From assembly GCA_008360975.2 (NCBI GenBank), contig CM039211.1, positions 65,934,565-65,998,564 of the forward strand: a stretch of 64,000 nucleotides of DNA. Reading direction: 5' to 3'. Source of the stretch: Lichenostomus cassidix. Its lineage: Eukaryota; Chordata; Aves; Passeriformes; Meliphagidae. Below, in pieces: positions 49,501-63,834 of this stretch (the stretch's first letter is position 1; the number at the start of each line of letters is the position of its first letter). The notes beneath the pieces were generated by a model. The model was not told where the DNA came from, did no database searches, and worked only from the letters and a program-made list of their open reading frames with translations. The translations under genes were made by a program, and so were the position numbers.

Positions 49501-52500
49501 ATGTATTTAAAATGCCTTACAGATTGCAAGCTTGAAAATGTAGGGGATTTTTCTTTATAAATACAACATTAAGTTTATGTTGGGGCTTACTCCTTGTGTC
49601 CAGTTTGTTTGTAAGACATTTTGAAAACTAAGATCATTATAAACTCTTGGAATTGATAAGCAAATATGCATTTATTAACACAAGAAGATAAAATACTTAT
49701 CAATCAACATACTTACTATCTAGCAAGAATAGTTAAACACTGTTATATCCTAGTGTAGTCAAATGTCTCAGAAACCAGAGTCCAGTTTTGAGCAACATCT
49801 GATTCCAGGATAATCAGATATCAGATATTAAACTTCGCAAATAAAGTGGCAAAAGTTGCTTCACATTTCTATTTCTGCCCCCTTTCCAGAACAAAGCTAA
49901 CCCAGTGGTGAGAGCATCACTACAATAACAACAGCATGAAAAACCGTGTGCATGTAAACCACATGAAGAGTACTTTGTTAGGCAGATATACATAATGGCA
50001 AAAAGGTTAAAGGCTCTCACGATATTTTAAAGCAAACAGCCATGAGTTAATTCTGCAACAGTAAGCAAACTTTCCATGTTAAAATTGAAGGTGAAAACAA
50101 ATTCATGCTAAAGCTGAACAGCAAATCAGTAAGACAGCCAAGTTATTACTTATCAATACCCATGCTGTCACCCCAAGGTCATACTCAGTACCACGGAGGC
50201 ACCAAACCAGTACATACAGCCTTCAAAGCCCTTCAGAAGCATGCACACAACTTTCAACTCCAAGAAATGCTTCAGAACCAGCATTTCTAGAAGAGAGTGT
50301 ATAAAAAACGCTTTAAAAAGTGGTATTTATGGTAGTGTTGATGGACCATGTGCAGCAGACAATAAACAAATTTGTCACATGTAGGCAGAGAACAAGAAGA
50401 GCTTTCTCTCCCGGCTACCATCTCTAGCTACCAGCCAGGCATACAGGTGCATCAGAGCTAAAACCAGGTTGTTCCTTTCTTCTCAGAAATAAAAGGCTTG
50501 CAAAGCAGCACAGTTCCTCAGATACTCATCAGCACTTCAAGGCCCCTGGATTAGGCTCTGACAAGCACATGTGTGGTGCTTTGCACAGGCAAAGGCATTG
50601 CTCAGGTTCAAGCGGCACTTTCTTCTATTGGCTGAGTTTCAAAGGTAGGCCATAGCCTTCTGGCTCCTATAATAGTAGTTACAGGGAAAAAAAAGTAACA
50701 CATGTATGTTTGCTTTGGTCATTAAAGGAAGCAGCCCTGACTAAGTGGAACAAATTGAATGACAATTTTTACAGTGCTGATTTAGAAAGAACCATGTATT
50801 AAACTGGTACAATACTGAATACATGCAGTTGCCATGGAGTACGAAAGGTTTACTCCTCCCCTGCGTAGAAAAGTTCTTGTACAGAATTTAACATGAGAAG
50901 AAAACTGAAGTCCACCGAGTCAAGCACCAGCAATCTACAGCCTGACACAAGACAAATACTGCATCTCTGGCCCACAGCAGAAAGTGTGACAATGCACCAG
51001 TGCCAGGTGTGCTGGCAAGATGAAGATGTACCCAAATACATCAGAAACCTGACAGGATCCACCCAATAGCGTTTGCATGACCCTGACCACAGAGCTATCA
51101 TCTCAGGCTTGTTTTTCACAACAATAAAAAGCCTAAATGCCAGCTTTGATAGAGGTCTGAGTGTTATTTCAGGGGCAAAGGAGAGGAAAAAGAGGAACAC
51201 ACAACCAAGCTGGCAAAGAAAACAGAAGTAAAAGACAGCACAAAGAAATGAAAAGGGGAGACAACCAGGAGATAGGGTATAGAAATCAGAGGCAGGGAGA
51301 GCAGAGACAGTAGAGAAGGACATGGGAAAAATTACTGAGGAAAAAGAGAAATATGTTAAAAGAACTCTGCACTGAGCTTTAGTTTGCTGTTAGTAGTAGC
51401 TTCCATTAGAGAAAAGACAATTTCCTGTTAATGTAGAAGTTGAACAATAGCTTATGTATATGTCATTCCTGAAAATCTCAAGACACTAACACACGTAATA
51501 GCAACCCCAGCAAATCCTTCCAACGAAAAGTCTGTATCTCAGATGAACAGTAAGAGGCAAAGGAAGGAACATTCAGACTTTTGCAGTTTGTATTACTATT
51601 AAACACCCAGAAAAACTCTGTAGTGACTCAGCATTATTGCAGTCAGGCAACACGCTAGCGAAACGGGTGTCATTATTCACAAATGAATGCACATGTAAAA
51701 CCCCAGAGCAACTGGGAAAGAAATACTAGAAGATCACCATGAATTTCCTATAAAGCTGGTATGCAGATCAGAAAAATGACAGAAGAAATGGAGCTTATCT
51801 GTCCTCCAGGTTTCACAAAGATAAAAAATCCCATACTGCCAGTCTCTGCACAAGCCACTGTACTCAATCTGCATGGAGGGAAGGAGTGACCTCTGAAATC
51901 AGCTGAGAATGAGCCCAACGACTATTTCCTTGACAGAACAGGCCCAGTGGTTGGCACAACACTACTCATCGTTTGAAACTGCAACAAGGAGAAAACCAGC
52001 AAATGCTAAAACAACCCTCATGGATAATAGGTCTGTCCTGGGAGGAGAAATATTACCACCTCCCATAGACAGGAAAGTCCTCAAAGTGACAGTGACAATC
52101 CTGAGCCAGCTACTTACCTGTCCACCTCACTGCTACCAAATTCCTTATGAGCAGCATGAAAATCCCACAGACTTTCCACAAAAACAACACTTTCCCAAGG
52201 CAAGTAGCAGTCAATGCCAAGTAAGGCAGGGCAAGGAGACGAGCAGCTGCCCTTAGCAGCTCCTTGTCCTGCACATTTTCTCACACTGAGAAGCTGGGTC
52301 TTGGCTAACCAGGGTATGCTACAGCTGTAGACTGGGGAAGGCAATGCTGCAGGAGCAAACAGAAAGAGATGCAATAAGAGAGTAAGGGATTTTCAGCCTG
52401 AAGCTCAAAACTCTGCTTTTGTTTGTTTTTACTAACACCCACTTCACTTTAGTGTCTAACATTTTGGAAAAAAAGATGAATTTATTAAAGATTCAACACA

Positions 52501-54351
52501 TATGCTGCTTCATTTAAGATTCAGGAGCTAACAGTATATATCTCAGTCCTTCAGCATAATCACAGAAGACCTGGGCTGACAGTCTTGATATTTTGAAGGT
52601 TAATGAAAACAGAATTTCTTTTTAGCCTTTTCAAGTTGTTTTCTGCTTCATAAAAATAATGTGCATAACCACAATTTGTTAAGAAAAAAATCCCTTCCAT
52701 ATCACCTTTGGGAACAAATTTAAACCTTTACTAACTCAAACTAAAACACCAAGAAGTCCACACAGATAGAAAATGGAAAGTTGTAATTTTAAAACCATAC
52801 AACATACACCAACAATGGAATACATGATACAGACAAGTCAGACTAGTCACTTCATGTGCTCTTAAACACCAGCAGCATGTGTCTTGGTTATCACATTATT
52901 TTGTAATTGTAAATTTCAGTATTCAAAAAATGAGGTTTCATATAAACCTCCAATTAAGGACTAAGCAATGCCAGCAGCCTGGTGACTTGGAAGCTACAAC
53001 ATTTTTGTCATTAACACATTTTATAAAGCACATGTAAGTTCCCACCGTTAGCTGAATATAACATATGCTTGTTCTGTGCCTCAGTTATGCAACTATTCGA
53101 GGAGGAACTCCTCCTCCCCACTTCACACTGTGAAGCCTGGATCAGCAGGGATACTGTACAAAAGCAGAATATTCCAAGTCTTTAATGCAGTCTAATTTGA
53201 CTGCCTGTGTGCCATTTTGTTTCACTTCTGTTGACAAGTCTCTGAGATTGGTTGGGACCTACCACCCCTGTCAAAACATTATCATTTGCTGCTGTCCACT
53301 GCTTATAGTCATGCTGGTGAATTATTTAATCCTCCTGTTCTATCCCATGCTTAGCACAAACAGAACACATCTAAATAAGTTTATAAAAACAAACTCAACT
53401 CCAGATAGAATATTTGGTTCTGATAAAGTACCATTTGCAGAATGTTGTGGTCAGTTCTTTTTCCTAGGTTTAATAAATCTCCTTTTCCCCTGGCTAATAC
53501 CTTCAATGCAGTGTGAACAGACCTCAGACTCCATAAAATCCACATTCTTCCAGTGTTCAATGTACTTCCCAAAACTAAGCAGGTTTAATTTCAATTGAAT
53601 AAGCATCTAAAATACAAGACATACATTCAAGAGCTTTTTAGAAGGAAGTCAAGTTTTCACTAAGCACGATGCCAAAGAGGTTTCACAACAAGTACCACCA
53701 TTTCCAGTTCTGTTTTGGAACAGTACAGATGAGGGCTAGTGCCTCTGCACAAAAGGAGAAAAGAAAGCACAGGAGGCAAATGAGCTAAAAGGATCTGACA
53801 GAGATGAGGCCAGGCACTGGAGTGTGACACTGGAGTGCTCTCCTTGCTGCCCAGTTCACCACATTTGGCTTATGCTGACATTTTTGGGTATTTTATTTCA
53901 GTAAATGAAATGGCCCTTCTGGTCACCTTTACTTTGGCTAAACAAAAACAGACTGAGATCTGAGAATTTAAGCAGGGCTTGGATCACCATCAAATCATCG
54001 AGAGTACCCACTAAGTTATTACAAGCTCGTGCAACTCATTAGTAACCATAGTAAAAAGGATCAGGCAGAGTGCCACCTAATTTTATCTTCACGGGAAAAA
54101 CTGTAACATTCCCGTCACTGCACTAACATGGCTTTGCTACCTTATGAATTTCCAGGCTACCAAGTCATACAGACTATTTGGCTAAGAGATGTAAACACAG
54201 TTACAGACAAAAGATTTATATACCCCTTCCTGAGACAAAATTTTGGACTATAGTTTAACATTACGCATATGCATAATTACAAAAAGGAATATAATGTTCT
54301 ACAGCAGCAGAGGTAAAAGATTTGGTGCCTTTTTTCTTCTGACTTTTAATC

Positions 54352-54379
54352 TTGAGTACAAGTCTTTGAGTACAAGTCT
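54352..54379. repeat. 14-base tandem duplication
   Basis: Two adjacent copies of TTGAGTACAAGTCT in intronic sequence. This is a recent local duplication with no evident function. Confidence 0.75.
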
Positions 54380-55275
54380 TGTTGCTCAAGGACACATTTA
54401 TGGACTGTGCATAAAGTTGGGCAATCATTTTTCTATCAGTTTAAAATCTTTAATCTAATTTTTTAAAAGTTTATATTCCACTGTTGTGAATACAAAACTT
54501 CAAATTGATTTGCTTCTATTGCTATGATATTAAAGGATTACTATTAAAGTTCTAAAGTCCTTAAAAAAACTGCACTAGAAAAAGAGAGAAGCTGTCATGA
54601 AGAGCTCTAGACAAATTATGAAAGCTAGAGTGTTTAACTGAGTATCTGTTTTGTTTGATCACTGCTTACAGAGACACATGTTAGTATTAGCAGTGTTAAG
54701 CATTTCAGTATGAACTTTACATTTCAGGTTTATTTAAAAATAAAAGCTTTATTTCCCTGTCACCACCTTTCAGAATGCAGCCCATACTCCAGGAAAACAA
54801 CAACTAAAAACTGTATTTAGAGGATCAGCAGCAAAATCCAAGCCCTACAGTTCTCTAAAGTTCAGCAATACATCAAACTTTGTTACTGTATAATCTCCAA
54901 ATATAGGCAGTATTTTTATTTTTAAATTCCATATGCTGAGTTATTTTGCTTAGACATATCCAGTCCTGAAGAAGCAGCTTTATCCTAAAATTGCTGGCAG
55001 ATATTTTGGAGTAAAACCTTGAATCTGTATTTGTTTTAGCAGATCTATCATGCCTTCAGCCAGCCCAGACAGTGAGCGCCACAAAGCCACAAGAAAACAA
55101 GTATACCAGAGGGGACTTATCCTGAACAAAGAGAAACAGGAGCTGCCAGTCACCCAGAAGCAGAGAGGCCAAGGAACTCACTTTCCCAGCCCATCAGTAA
55201 ACTACCATAAAAAAGCTCATACAATGGTTCCCCTTGTATGGGCTAAAGCAGTTTTTCCTCAGCCAAACCTAAGCA

Positions 55276-55293
55276 AATAAATAAATAAATAAA
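55276..55293. repeat. Short (AAAT)n microsatellite
   Basis: About four tandem AAAT units inside the 17.6 kb intron. Confidence 0.8.
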
Positions 55294-55547
55294 GTCATTC
55301 ATGTGTGCTGCTTTGAATTACACTTACACTGAACAGTCTTTTGAGCTGTAACTGCACTGTGGCCAGTTGTTCTACTCTTACTGGAGCAGACCTATTCAAT
55401 GACTGCAGCACAATCTGCAGTGTCACCTACCCGTGAGAAGGGTAAAATAATCACTGACTTCTTCCTTACCCTTCCCAAACTGGCGTGGACTAGAGATGCT
55501 GTAGGTGGCTGCTGACCGCTGTTGTTTAAGTGCAGAATCAGGCTAAC

Positions 55548-55626
55548 AAAAAAAAAAAGCCAAACCAAACCAAACCAAACCAAAAAAAACCCAAACAAAC
55601 AAACAAAAACCAAACAAAAAAAAAAA
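55548..55626. repeat. A/C-rich tract with CCAAA tandem units
   Basis: The run starts with an A tract, continues as several tandem CCAAA units and then CAAA units. It reads as UUUGG/UUUG repeats in the sense pre-mRNA. It is simple sequence and the open frames across it are artefacts. Confidence 0.85.
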
Positions 55627-58600
55627 CAGCCAGAATCTTGGATGTATATTTAGCACACACCTTTAAAACAAGAAGGGCAGTGTCAGCTCCCAGCATTCTC
55701 AAGGCAACTATGCTGCCTGACTCTCCACTATCACAGATCATACACCTCTATGAACAATTAGGAGGGTCCTGTTCTGGCCTGCTTAAGTGTTTTGATGCTG
55801 CTTGGCCTTGAGAGACTGGTAGAGCAGATCACTTTTATTATACACTGTTACCGAAGGAAAAAAAAAAAGCAAATTCTCTGCCATTTGCTGCCATAGGGTG
55901 AGTTCACCCTGCAGCAGGGCTGGATAACCCCAACCCAGTGGCTCATAAATGGCAGCAGAAAGATGCTGCCCCCACAGTACAGCACAAATACAAAATCAGT
56001 GTTTGGGAGCTTGCTGGGGAGTCAGGGCCCAGAAAGGCAATCATCTAGCTGTTAAGCAGAAAGAACGTCTCCCCAGCACCCTGGAAGGCACCACCATCTC
56101 AGCATTAGAGTCTATCTGTTCAAGGGAAGGAACATGCCTTCCTGATGCACCAGGAATCTTTTTGGAATTTGAGATCCCAAAAAGAAAACCAGTGAGCATC
56201 AGGAATGAAACCTCTCAAAGTCAGCCTTCATGGAACCTTTGAAATAACAGTGCATGCCATAGGTATTAGAAGATTTTGCAAAAACAGATTTCTTCAAGTA
56301 TCAGTGGGAAAGAAGGATCACCACAACAAATTGATCTGGCATCAAATTACATCCGTTCCTACAATTTGTATAATACATTTTGCCAGATTTTAAGTAGATA
56401 AAGAGCTGCTTATGTATCCAAAATACAACTGCAACATTTTTTTTCTGCATGCATGTGCACACACACATGTTCCAGAGAGCAATATGAGATGAAATCTTGT
56501 TATTTTCTCTCTCACCTTATGGCAGACCAAGCACAGGCTAACTTTGGTTCTTTTTGCTGGTAAAACAGTATATCAGAAGCTATTGCTTCTTTTGTTGCTG
56601 GTACCAACCTACAATCCAGAGCCAAGCAAAAAAATTTACCTTCTTCTGATAAAAAAAAGGCACAACGAAACCTACAATAACAACACACACACATACACAA
56701 ATAGAAAAAAACCACAAGAAAAAATAAACCAAAAACTAAATAATAAAAATCTACCACCCACCACAGCTCTGGTAACCAGGGATTTTACAGAACAAAGGAC
56801 TCAAGGAAATGGAAGAAAAACACAGAAGCAGAAAAGGGACAATAAAGCATTCTCAGAAAGATTATCAGTCAGAGATAAGAGAACAGCAGTAACTGGTTGA
56901 TTCAGTGGCACTCAGGTTATCTTTCCTGAGAATCATACTGAACAAACCTGCTCTCTTCCAGATTTGTAAACTCCCTGACAAATGGTGTAGGGCAGTATTT
57001 ACAGTAACTGGTATTCACCAAGTCTGCCAAATTGATTCTGCAAAGATGCAGAGTATCTTTCTCATTCCAATTTGCACTTTGACTGATCCAAGTTGGAGCT
57101 GCATTTAAAATACTCAAAGCGTGACTCACTTGTGGATTGTAATGGACTTTTGTGTGTCCAGAAATGATCCTGAGCATAGAAGGAGGATGTATCTATAACT
57201 CCTCACAATAAATAACTTAGAGCTTATTGACTCAGTGTCAAAGTAATCAAATAATATGTTTTCAATCTGCTTAATAAAATATTAATTTCTAGACAATAAA
57301 ATCTTGCTTTCTTTTAAATTTACATTTAATTTCAGGTTGTGGGTAAAAGCCAATATGCTGCAGTTTTCTAACATATCAGAAAATGAATAATTATAACTAC
57401 ATTTAATAGAAAGGCAAAAAAACCCTGGATCCACAGACACTACGGTGCTTTGTTTATTGCTTGGAATCACTGAAAGTTAAATCAATTGGAAACATGTGAT
57501 GTTTCTGGGGCAGGAGGAATATATAGAGAAGCACAGCAGTTGGGAGTTAAAAATGAAATGGTTAAGTATAATAAAGGAAAGAGGCAGGAAGTGCCAAGAT
57601 TAGCAGGGCTTAGAAAAGAATGTATATACAACAGAACCACCTGCTTCATTTAAGAATAGGTAGTAAACCCAAATACCACATTACCTCAGAAATTATGGGT
57701 TAGACTCTTCTAAGAACAAAACAGCATTTGAGACTGTGAAAGGAGGCCTGAAAGCTCAATAATCTCTGGAAAAATTAGAGCTCCCAGTGTGGGCTGAGAT
57801 TTCTCGTGGTACCACGCCAAGGCAGCAGCCCATACACGACCAGAGACAAGAACTCATCGTCTAAGATCAGAGGCTGGCTTTCAGACAGGGCCACTTCTTT
57901 TCTCTCACATCCTGCTCCATCCTTCTCCTCCTCTCCACTCAGGGGAGATAACAGAACAAGTTGCATCCCTGCAGGAGGAGGGGTACCACCACAAGAAAAG
58001 GTGGTTTGAAAAAGGTAAAAGATGTGTGGAGAGTACAGATGCAGAAGAGGGCAGAAGCACAATCTAATTTTAACATGCAAGGACATGTATTTCCCTAATT
58101 AATGAACCTGATCCTGCCTGCTGAAGTAGGATTTTCTCTAGCTGAAACAAGGATGTCAGAATGGCCTTCTGAGACCTGCAAGAGTGGCTAAACAGGAGAC
58201 CAGTGGTACGTGCAGTTATGTACCCTTATTTTTTAAGTGCAAGTTATATTAAGTGTTTTGCAGCACATTTGCTCCATAGTGTATCATGTTTTAAGATTAT
58301 TTTTTATTTTTTGAAGGATTGGTAAGACATTCTTGTGGGGCAAAGCCTACTTACATAGAGCAGTTTTCTTCCCTCCTTTTAAATAAATACTTAGTCTGCT
58401 GTCCAGCTGACTGTGTCCTGCTCCCATAACTCATCTAGCACAGCTAGATGATGAAAATGAAAAATGATGCGATGGAAAATTGCATGAGTCTTAAAAATGT
58501 TTTTGAGGATGTTTTCATGGTATCTAAAAATAGACCTATCAATTATTTACCTGCATGGTAAGTAAGAACACTCCCTATTGAACATGTTTTAGCGTGATGA

Positions 58601-59498
58601 AGGACACTCACCCTGTTCCTGTGTAAAAAGGGTCGAGCTCCTGTGTCACATGCAAAGGTCAGGTCAGCCTTCAACAGAGATACAATCTGTGCATGTTCTT
58701 GAGTCCCAAAGGACTGTGCTGTATCCAGGCAAGCTGACAACTCTTATGTACAAGTTGATGCAGGCAGAGTTCATTTTTCAAAAGTACCTCTGTATTAAAT
58801 GTCTATTTTGTATTTTTCCATGTAAATAGATATTCATAGACATCAGATACTTGCAGGCAGTAAACAAGCCAAAGTACATGCGGTGCCATCACCTTTATTG
58901 AAAATTCTTAAATACATTAACAACAGACTGCTATGAAATGTTTAACATCCATTCTAATGAGTCTTTTAATCCCATGAATTATTGTATTAATTCTTATGTG
59001 ACATTAATTGTTCAAACCAGGGGCCTCCAATTGAATATTGCAAAAGGTCACTTTCCAGCAAGGTGCAAGCTGTTAACAGGCAGCACAACAAGGATGCTGT
59101 AGTGCTGCTCCTCGCTGTGTCTGTCTGCAAGAGCCCCGTTGGTTTTCCAGGGGAAAAACCAGCTACAGGGGAATGTAAAAGCACCCTGCTGTGGGAACAG
59201 GTTCAGCTCTTTTCTCTACACAGAAGCATTTCCTCTAATTTACCCATACATCTCAATGCTTAGGAGATTCAATCAAACCAGCCTCCCTCAAACAAAAGCA
59301 AAGCGCAGGGCACAGAGCCAGGAAAATAATTTCAGCAAGTACCATATTAATTTCTTGCACACTTCATATCAGACAGCTTTTGTTTGACCTTTTGACATTA
59401 GGGATTCTACATACTATGTTTGTCTGATTTAATCAAATATTAGTTTCTTCAGAAATGTTTTAGGCTTAACAAATCAATTGTATCCTTTTGACGATTTA

Positions 59499-59585
59499 AA
59501 AAACAAAACAAAACACAACAAAAAACCCAAAAACAAAACAACAACATCAGAACAAAATTTAAAAAAAACACAAACAAAAAAACCC
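59499..59585. repeat. A/C-rich simple-sequence tract
   Basis: A run of CAAAA, CAAA and CAA units with few other bases. In the sense (minus-strand) pre-mRNA it is U/G-rich. Similar tracts with the same strand bias lie near 55.55 kb and 43.4 kb in the same intron. Confidence 0.8.
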
Positions 59586-60682
59586 TGCTTTATTCTTTAC
59601 AGACACCTTTTTTTTTTCCCCAAAAAAGGGAGGACACACTCAGTGTTAACTAGAACAGAAGTATTACTGGAGTACTTTGACACAGAGCTGTACATGTTCC
59701 AGCTACACAACACAATTAGATTTCGTAGGCAATTGGTCAATGTCTACAGGGGGTTGAAGATACTTTTAAGATAACAATAGTACACAGAGAAATTAATTCT
59801 ACTCAAAAAAGGTAAACAGCAATTAGCATTTCCTAATGTTATCAGTTTTTAGGAGATCCTATAATCAGCCTAATGGATAAACAGCCTGCAATGTGTAATA
59901 TGCACATCTTACAAGATTTGAAGTAGAGGATAAAGGATTTGTTTAAATTATGAGACTTGAATTTTATTAATGTTGTTGCCAAAAGTAGATAAGACATTCA
60001 CAAGAGACATCACTGAGCTTTCATCTATTGTACGTTAAAAGCAGTGTTTCAGAAATCTAATTTTGCAGATCATCAGATACAGTAAGTGCTATGTTATTTT
60101 TCCATCCATGTTTTCAGAAGCATAAAAAATGCAAGACAAGATAAGCAGAAATTAGTAAAAATATTTTTTCCATCCATCAACGCAGCATTGAAAAGTAATA
60201 TTGAAGAAATTAGACATCAAGTACACAAACCTCTGGTGCATTTTAAAAGGCTACCAGTAGTACTTGTCTCCATCTATTTTCTGCCTCATAAAATTTCATT
60301 AAACAGTAATAGAAATTATATTTAACATAGGAAGTTTTAAGACATTAGCCTGATGTAATCACATGAAAAAACTCCACATTTTCTTACTGGCATAAATATT
60401 ACAGGAGCCTGACAATCTTGGAGACTTTGAGTACGTTTTCTGTTCCTATTGCACTGAAGGACAACAGCAGGTTAAAGACTCAATGCCTGATTTCACTTCC
60501 TGGCATCAGAAGCTTCAGCACAACATTTTGAGGTGCACAGCTTTTTGTAACTGCACAGAGATTTAAGTACTTCTAATAAGAAAATATTGTTCAGATGTAC
60601 CATTACTTGATAACTAACCACAGAAGGAAATCAAGTACATTGAAAGAGGAAAAAATATTGAGAAGAAATAAGTCTAACTTAC

Positions 60683-60740
60683 AACACTGGGAGGCAGCAC
60701 TGGGCAATGGTTTCTTCTGGACTTCCTCCTGAAAGGAATA
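60683..60740 (-). CDS. UNC13B: UNC13B exon: short linker after the C2A helix
   Basis: A 58-base exon with minus-strand acceptor cctttag before 60740 and a consensus donor gtaagt at 60682-60677. It starts in phase 0, encodes YSFQEEVQKKPLPSAASQC and leaves one T that joins CC of the next exon to make Ser. The joined reading ...DDE-YSFQEE...[17 protein letters not shown]... follows the Munc13 N-terminal linker, where Munc13-1 reads DNEYSSQEE...AAAQCSFEDPDSAVDD. The exon is too short for ordinary ORF finding and is supported by splice signals, exact phase and homology. The encoded stretch is a flexible linker with no known catalytic role. Confidence 0.92.
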
Positions 60741-63700
60741 CTAAAGGAGAGGGGGAAAAAAAAGGGAAGGAACATAGACAGATAAGAAAGCAAATGGTAA
60801 TTTTATGACAGCATGCCACACATAAGAGAAAATATCCCTGGTAGTACCAAAGTATAATATCTATAAGCATAATATCTGTAATATATTCTCCATTATACCT
60901 GTATTTAAACACATTTCCAGAAGTGTCCCCTTTTTTTGTGCCAATATCATGTTACAAAGCACTTCTGTTTAAGGTGAAGTCTGCTTTAGAACAAGCACAT
61001 GCCCTATTACCAATTCTGAGACCTCCAATTTGACATCTAAAAAACATGATTCTACACACCACATTGTCAGTGTGATAGGGAGCTCCAAATTGGGAATTAG
61101 CCTGTTTACATTTAGACACTCGAGCACAGCTTCAACAGCTCAAAACTCACATGGGCTCACAGCAACTCTGCAGCAGGAGATGAAAGCAGTAAGGTAATTA
61201 GTGTGCCTGGCAGGGCAAGAACACAATATTTGTCCAGCCAACACTTGCAAACTCTCCTGTGAGCCACTTTACATCCAAAGTGAAGAATTTTTCATCTAAT
61301 TTAATACTAAATTAGAGAACACAGAGGTATTTCAATTAGCCAGCTTTGACTTTTTATAAAGCTGTTTGTTACAGCATCAAAGCTTTCCCTAGGGGAATGC
61401 CAGTGGTTTTATTTTGTTATTCTCTTCTATCTTGTATTACACAGAGAAATGAGAAAATTAGGACAATTGACCGAAATAATGAGAACAGTCTTCGCTAGGA
61501 AAAGAAGATCTGACAACAAAGGAAGTGGCAAACTTAGCAAGCTGGTGCTGCACCCTGTGCAAAATACAGCCACCAGACAGTCTCTCCTTGGATTTGGCAG
61601 GGATTAATGACCAGTTCTTTGCATGGAAGGTGAAAACCCGCAGACTTCCGCTGCAGTTATCTTCCAATCTGTGCTATTTAAAATGCACAAGGGATCCTGA
61701 AAGGTGGTTAGTCTTATCATCAGCAAACTGCCAACCCACTGAGTTAATCAGGATTGTGAAAACAAGAACTGCCGGATCTCACAGCACTGACTGGTTGACA
61801 AAGTGGTGAAAGGAAGTCTGTTGATGAGCAATTTCAGTAGCACAGGACAGCAGTGGGTTCTGAATTATTATCCTCAGAGATTCCAGAATGGCAGCAGTTT
61901 GTTCTTTTTAAGGCATCAGCCCAACAGCTATCAGGAGCCCCAAAACGAAAATGGAATATTAAGTGTTTGTAGGAAGAGAGGCTGGAAAGTGTTTTTATGA
62001 CACCATATGAACTCCAAATGAACCTGCTTCTTGAATACTCCTGTGCAGCTTTAGTCTAGTCATTCATCGTCTCTAACAGAGATAGCTGAATTTAAAGAAG
62101 AAAAATGCACAAAGTTGTCCTGTGCTAAAAAACACTGTGCAGACCAGGATTCTGCAGCCCAAAAGGTGAGCTCTGTAAAGCTGAGTGGCACAGACTGGAT
62201 GCATGAGGATCAGTCATTTAATTTCTCCAAACAAACCTGCCTCCAGCTGGTTTCTCAAACACTGGGTTTGTTTGCTCAGAGCAATTAAGATATTTCTTCA
62301 GGCAACACACAATTAAGGTGCTAAATTCCTTCGCAAAAACATAACTGACCTGGGTGCATTTAAAGGGCAACTGGCATTCATAATAGAAAAATGCATTAAG
62401 TGCTGTTCAACACGAGGATACTGCCTCTGGCTCTGGAAGTTCCTGAGCTACAAGTCACTGCCAGTTAGGGGAATATGCAAGGAAGATCTCATCCCTGTTC
62501 TGGGTGGCTGGCAAACATGGAGAACTTGAGAAAAACCTTAGGCCAGGCCCTGCACAGGCTTTTTCTCACGGGTCCCAGGGAACATCCACATGAAATTTGA
62601 GAGCATTAGGTCACAAATACAGATCTATTACTTTGTTACTGGTATTTGATGAAAGCATGCAGCTAGCAAGCAGATGAATGGCACTGCAGGGAAAGGGGAA
62701 AGCTCAGGATACCATTCTGCAAGTACCAGCTCATGAGGCACTAGAGGGCACCTGTGCCTCGCTGAAGCACCTGGACTGCTGCTCCAGCCCACGGGGAGGC
62801 ACCACAGCAGCATCACTGACAGGACAACTCAGAGACTGAGCTTTTCATCGACTCTTAAAGGCTCTCAAACTTCTAGAAAAGCAGCAGAGTATGCCCTAAA
62901 GTCTTTAAGTTTTTATGCACCTGAATATTGGTCTGTCCTTAGTCAGAAAGAAAATCCACCTTATTTTCCTTCATCTGCACAGTAAACCAAATTACTCATA
63001 TAATGAACAGAAGAGAACAGATGAGGGGAAAAAACTCCTGAAGTCATTGCATTAGCAGAATATTTTGCAAGTTATCTTGCTATGGAAGCTCTTGCTATGG
63101 AAAGAGACCTGTCAAAGAGTTTTCACCAGCACCATGCTCTTACTCAATGATATTCCCATTGACACCTGAGTATTGGGGCTTTTTATATGCCTCCTTTCTG
63201 GTACAGGCATTAACGTGTTAAATCTTATTCTGGAAACAATATGAACAGTAAACAAAATTTTAGTCATGCAACACTCTCTTAAAAATAAAAAAGTAACCTT
63301 TATTTTATAGCTGCTAAGCCAAGTCTACACTGGAGCCAGGAAACCAAAGCCATAGCTACAACATATTCTAATACAAGATTCATATAAACGGAGCCATTAA
63401 TAACTGGATTAGGACAAAAGCCAACAGCTCCAACTGTCCTCAGTTCAAATAAAGATTCAGTATTTTGCTTTGTCTTCTTCAAGGACACAGTCAATTGCAA
63501 AAAAGTCCTTTTTGACTTGATTTCACAAAAAGAACCTACCACAGCCTGTCAAAAATGGTTTCACTCTCTGCTGAGGTAAAGCATGGTGTTGCCTTTCCTT
63601 TGAACATTTTCACAGAAACAAAACATTATTTAAGCACTTACAGCATGCAGAAAAATATTCCTCTCCTTAACATTAAACAGCACACTTGAGAAAAGAGTTC

Positions 63701-63834
63701 TGCTAACAGCTCATGGAAGACTTGTAAAATTATCAACATTAAGTAGTTACCCTAATCACAGGATATAATACAAAGAATAAAAGCTAGTTGTAAGACATCC
63801 AGGGCTACATTATTCTTTCGATTAAGATATTTAC
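60741..63834 (-). other. UNC13B: UNC13B intron, 3.1 kb
   Basis: Intron between the two short linker exons, with donor gtaaat at 63834 and acceptor cctttag just above 60740. Short open frames on both strands show no recognisable protein and no coding texture. A small tandem duplication of about 15 bases sits near 63076-63105. Nothing else stands out. Confidence 0.85.

Larger units (their letters stand above)
43096..60682 (-). other. UNC13B: UNC13B intron, 17.6 kb
   Basis: Long intron between the YSFQEE exon and the [10 protein letters not shown] exon. The flanking exons join directly in frame and match the contiguous family sequence, so no constitutive exon is missing. It holds three A/C-rich simple tracts (about 43371-43510, 55548-55626, 59499-59585), an AAAT run near 55276-55293 and minor short tandem duplications. 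The longest open frame, on the minus strand at 50850-51323, is Cys/Phe/Leu-rich and resembles no protein I know. Alternative first or cassette exons cannot be excluded by eye. Confidence 0.8.

Noticed and set aside
50850..51323. 157-codon minus-strand open frame rich in Cys, Phe and Leu
   Set aside because: No family resemblance and no splice signals linking it to UNC13B; the phased exons either side leave no room for a constitutive exon.
53185..53598. 137-codon plus-strand open frame with hydrophobic runs
   Set aside because: No homology and AT-rich; hydrophobic runs come from T-rich codons.
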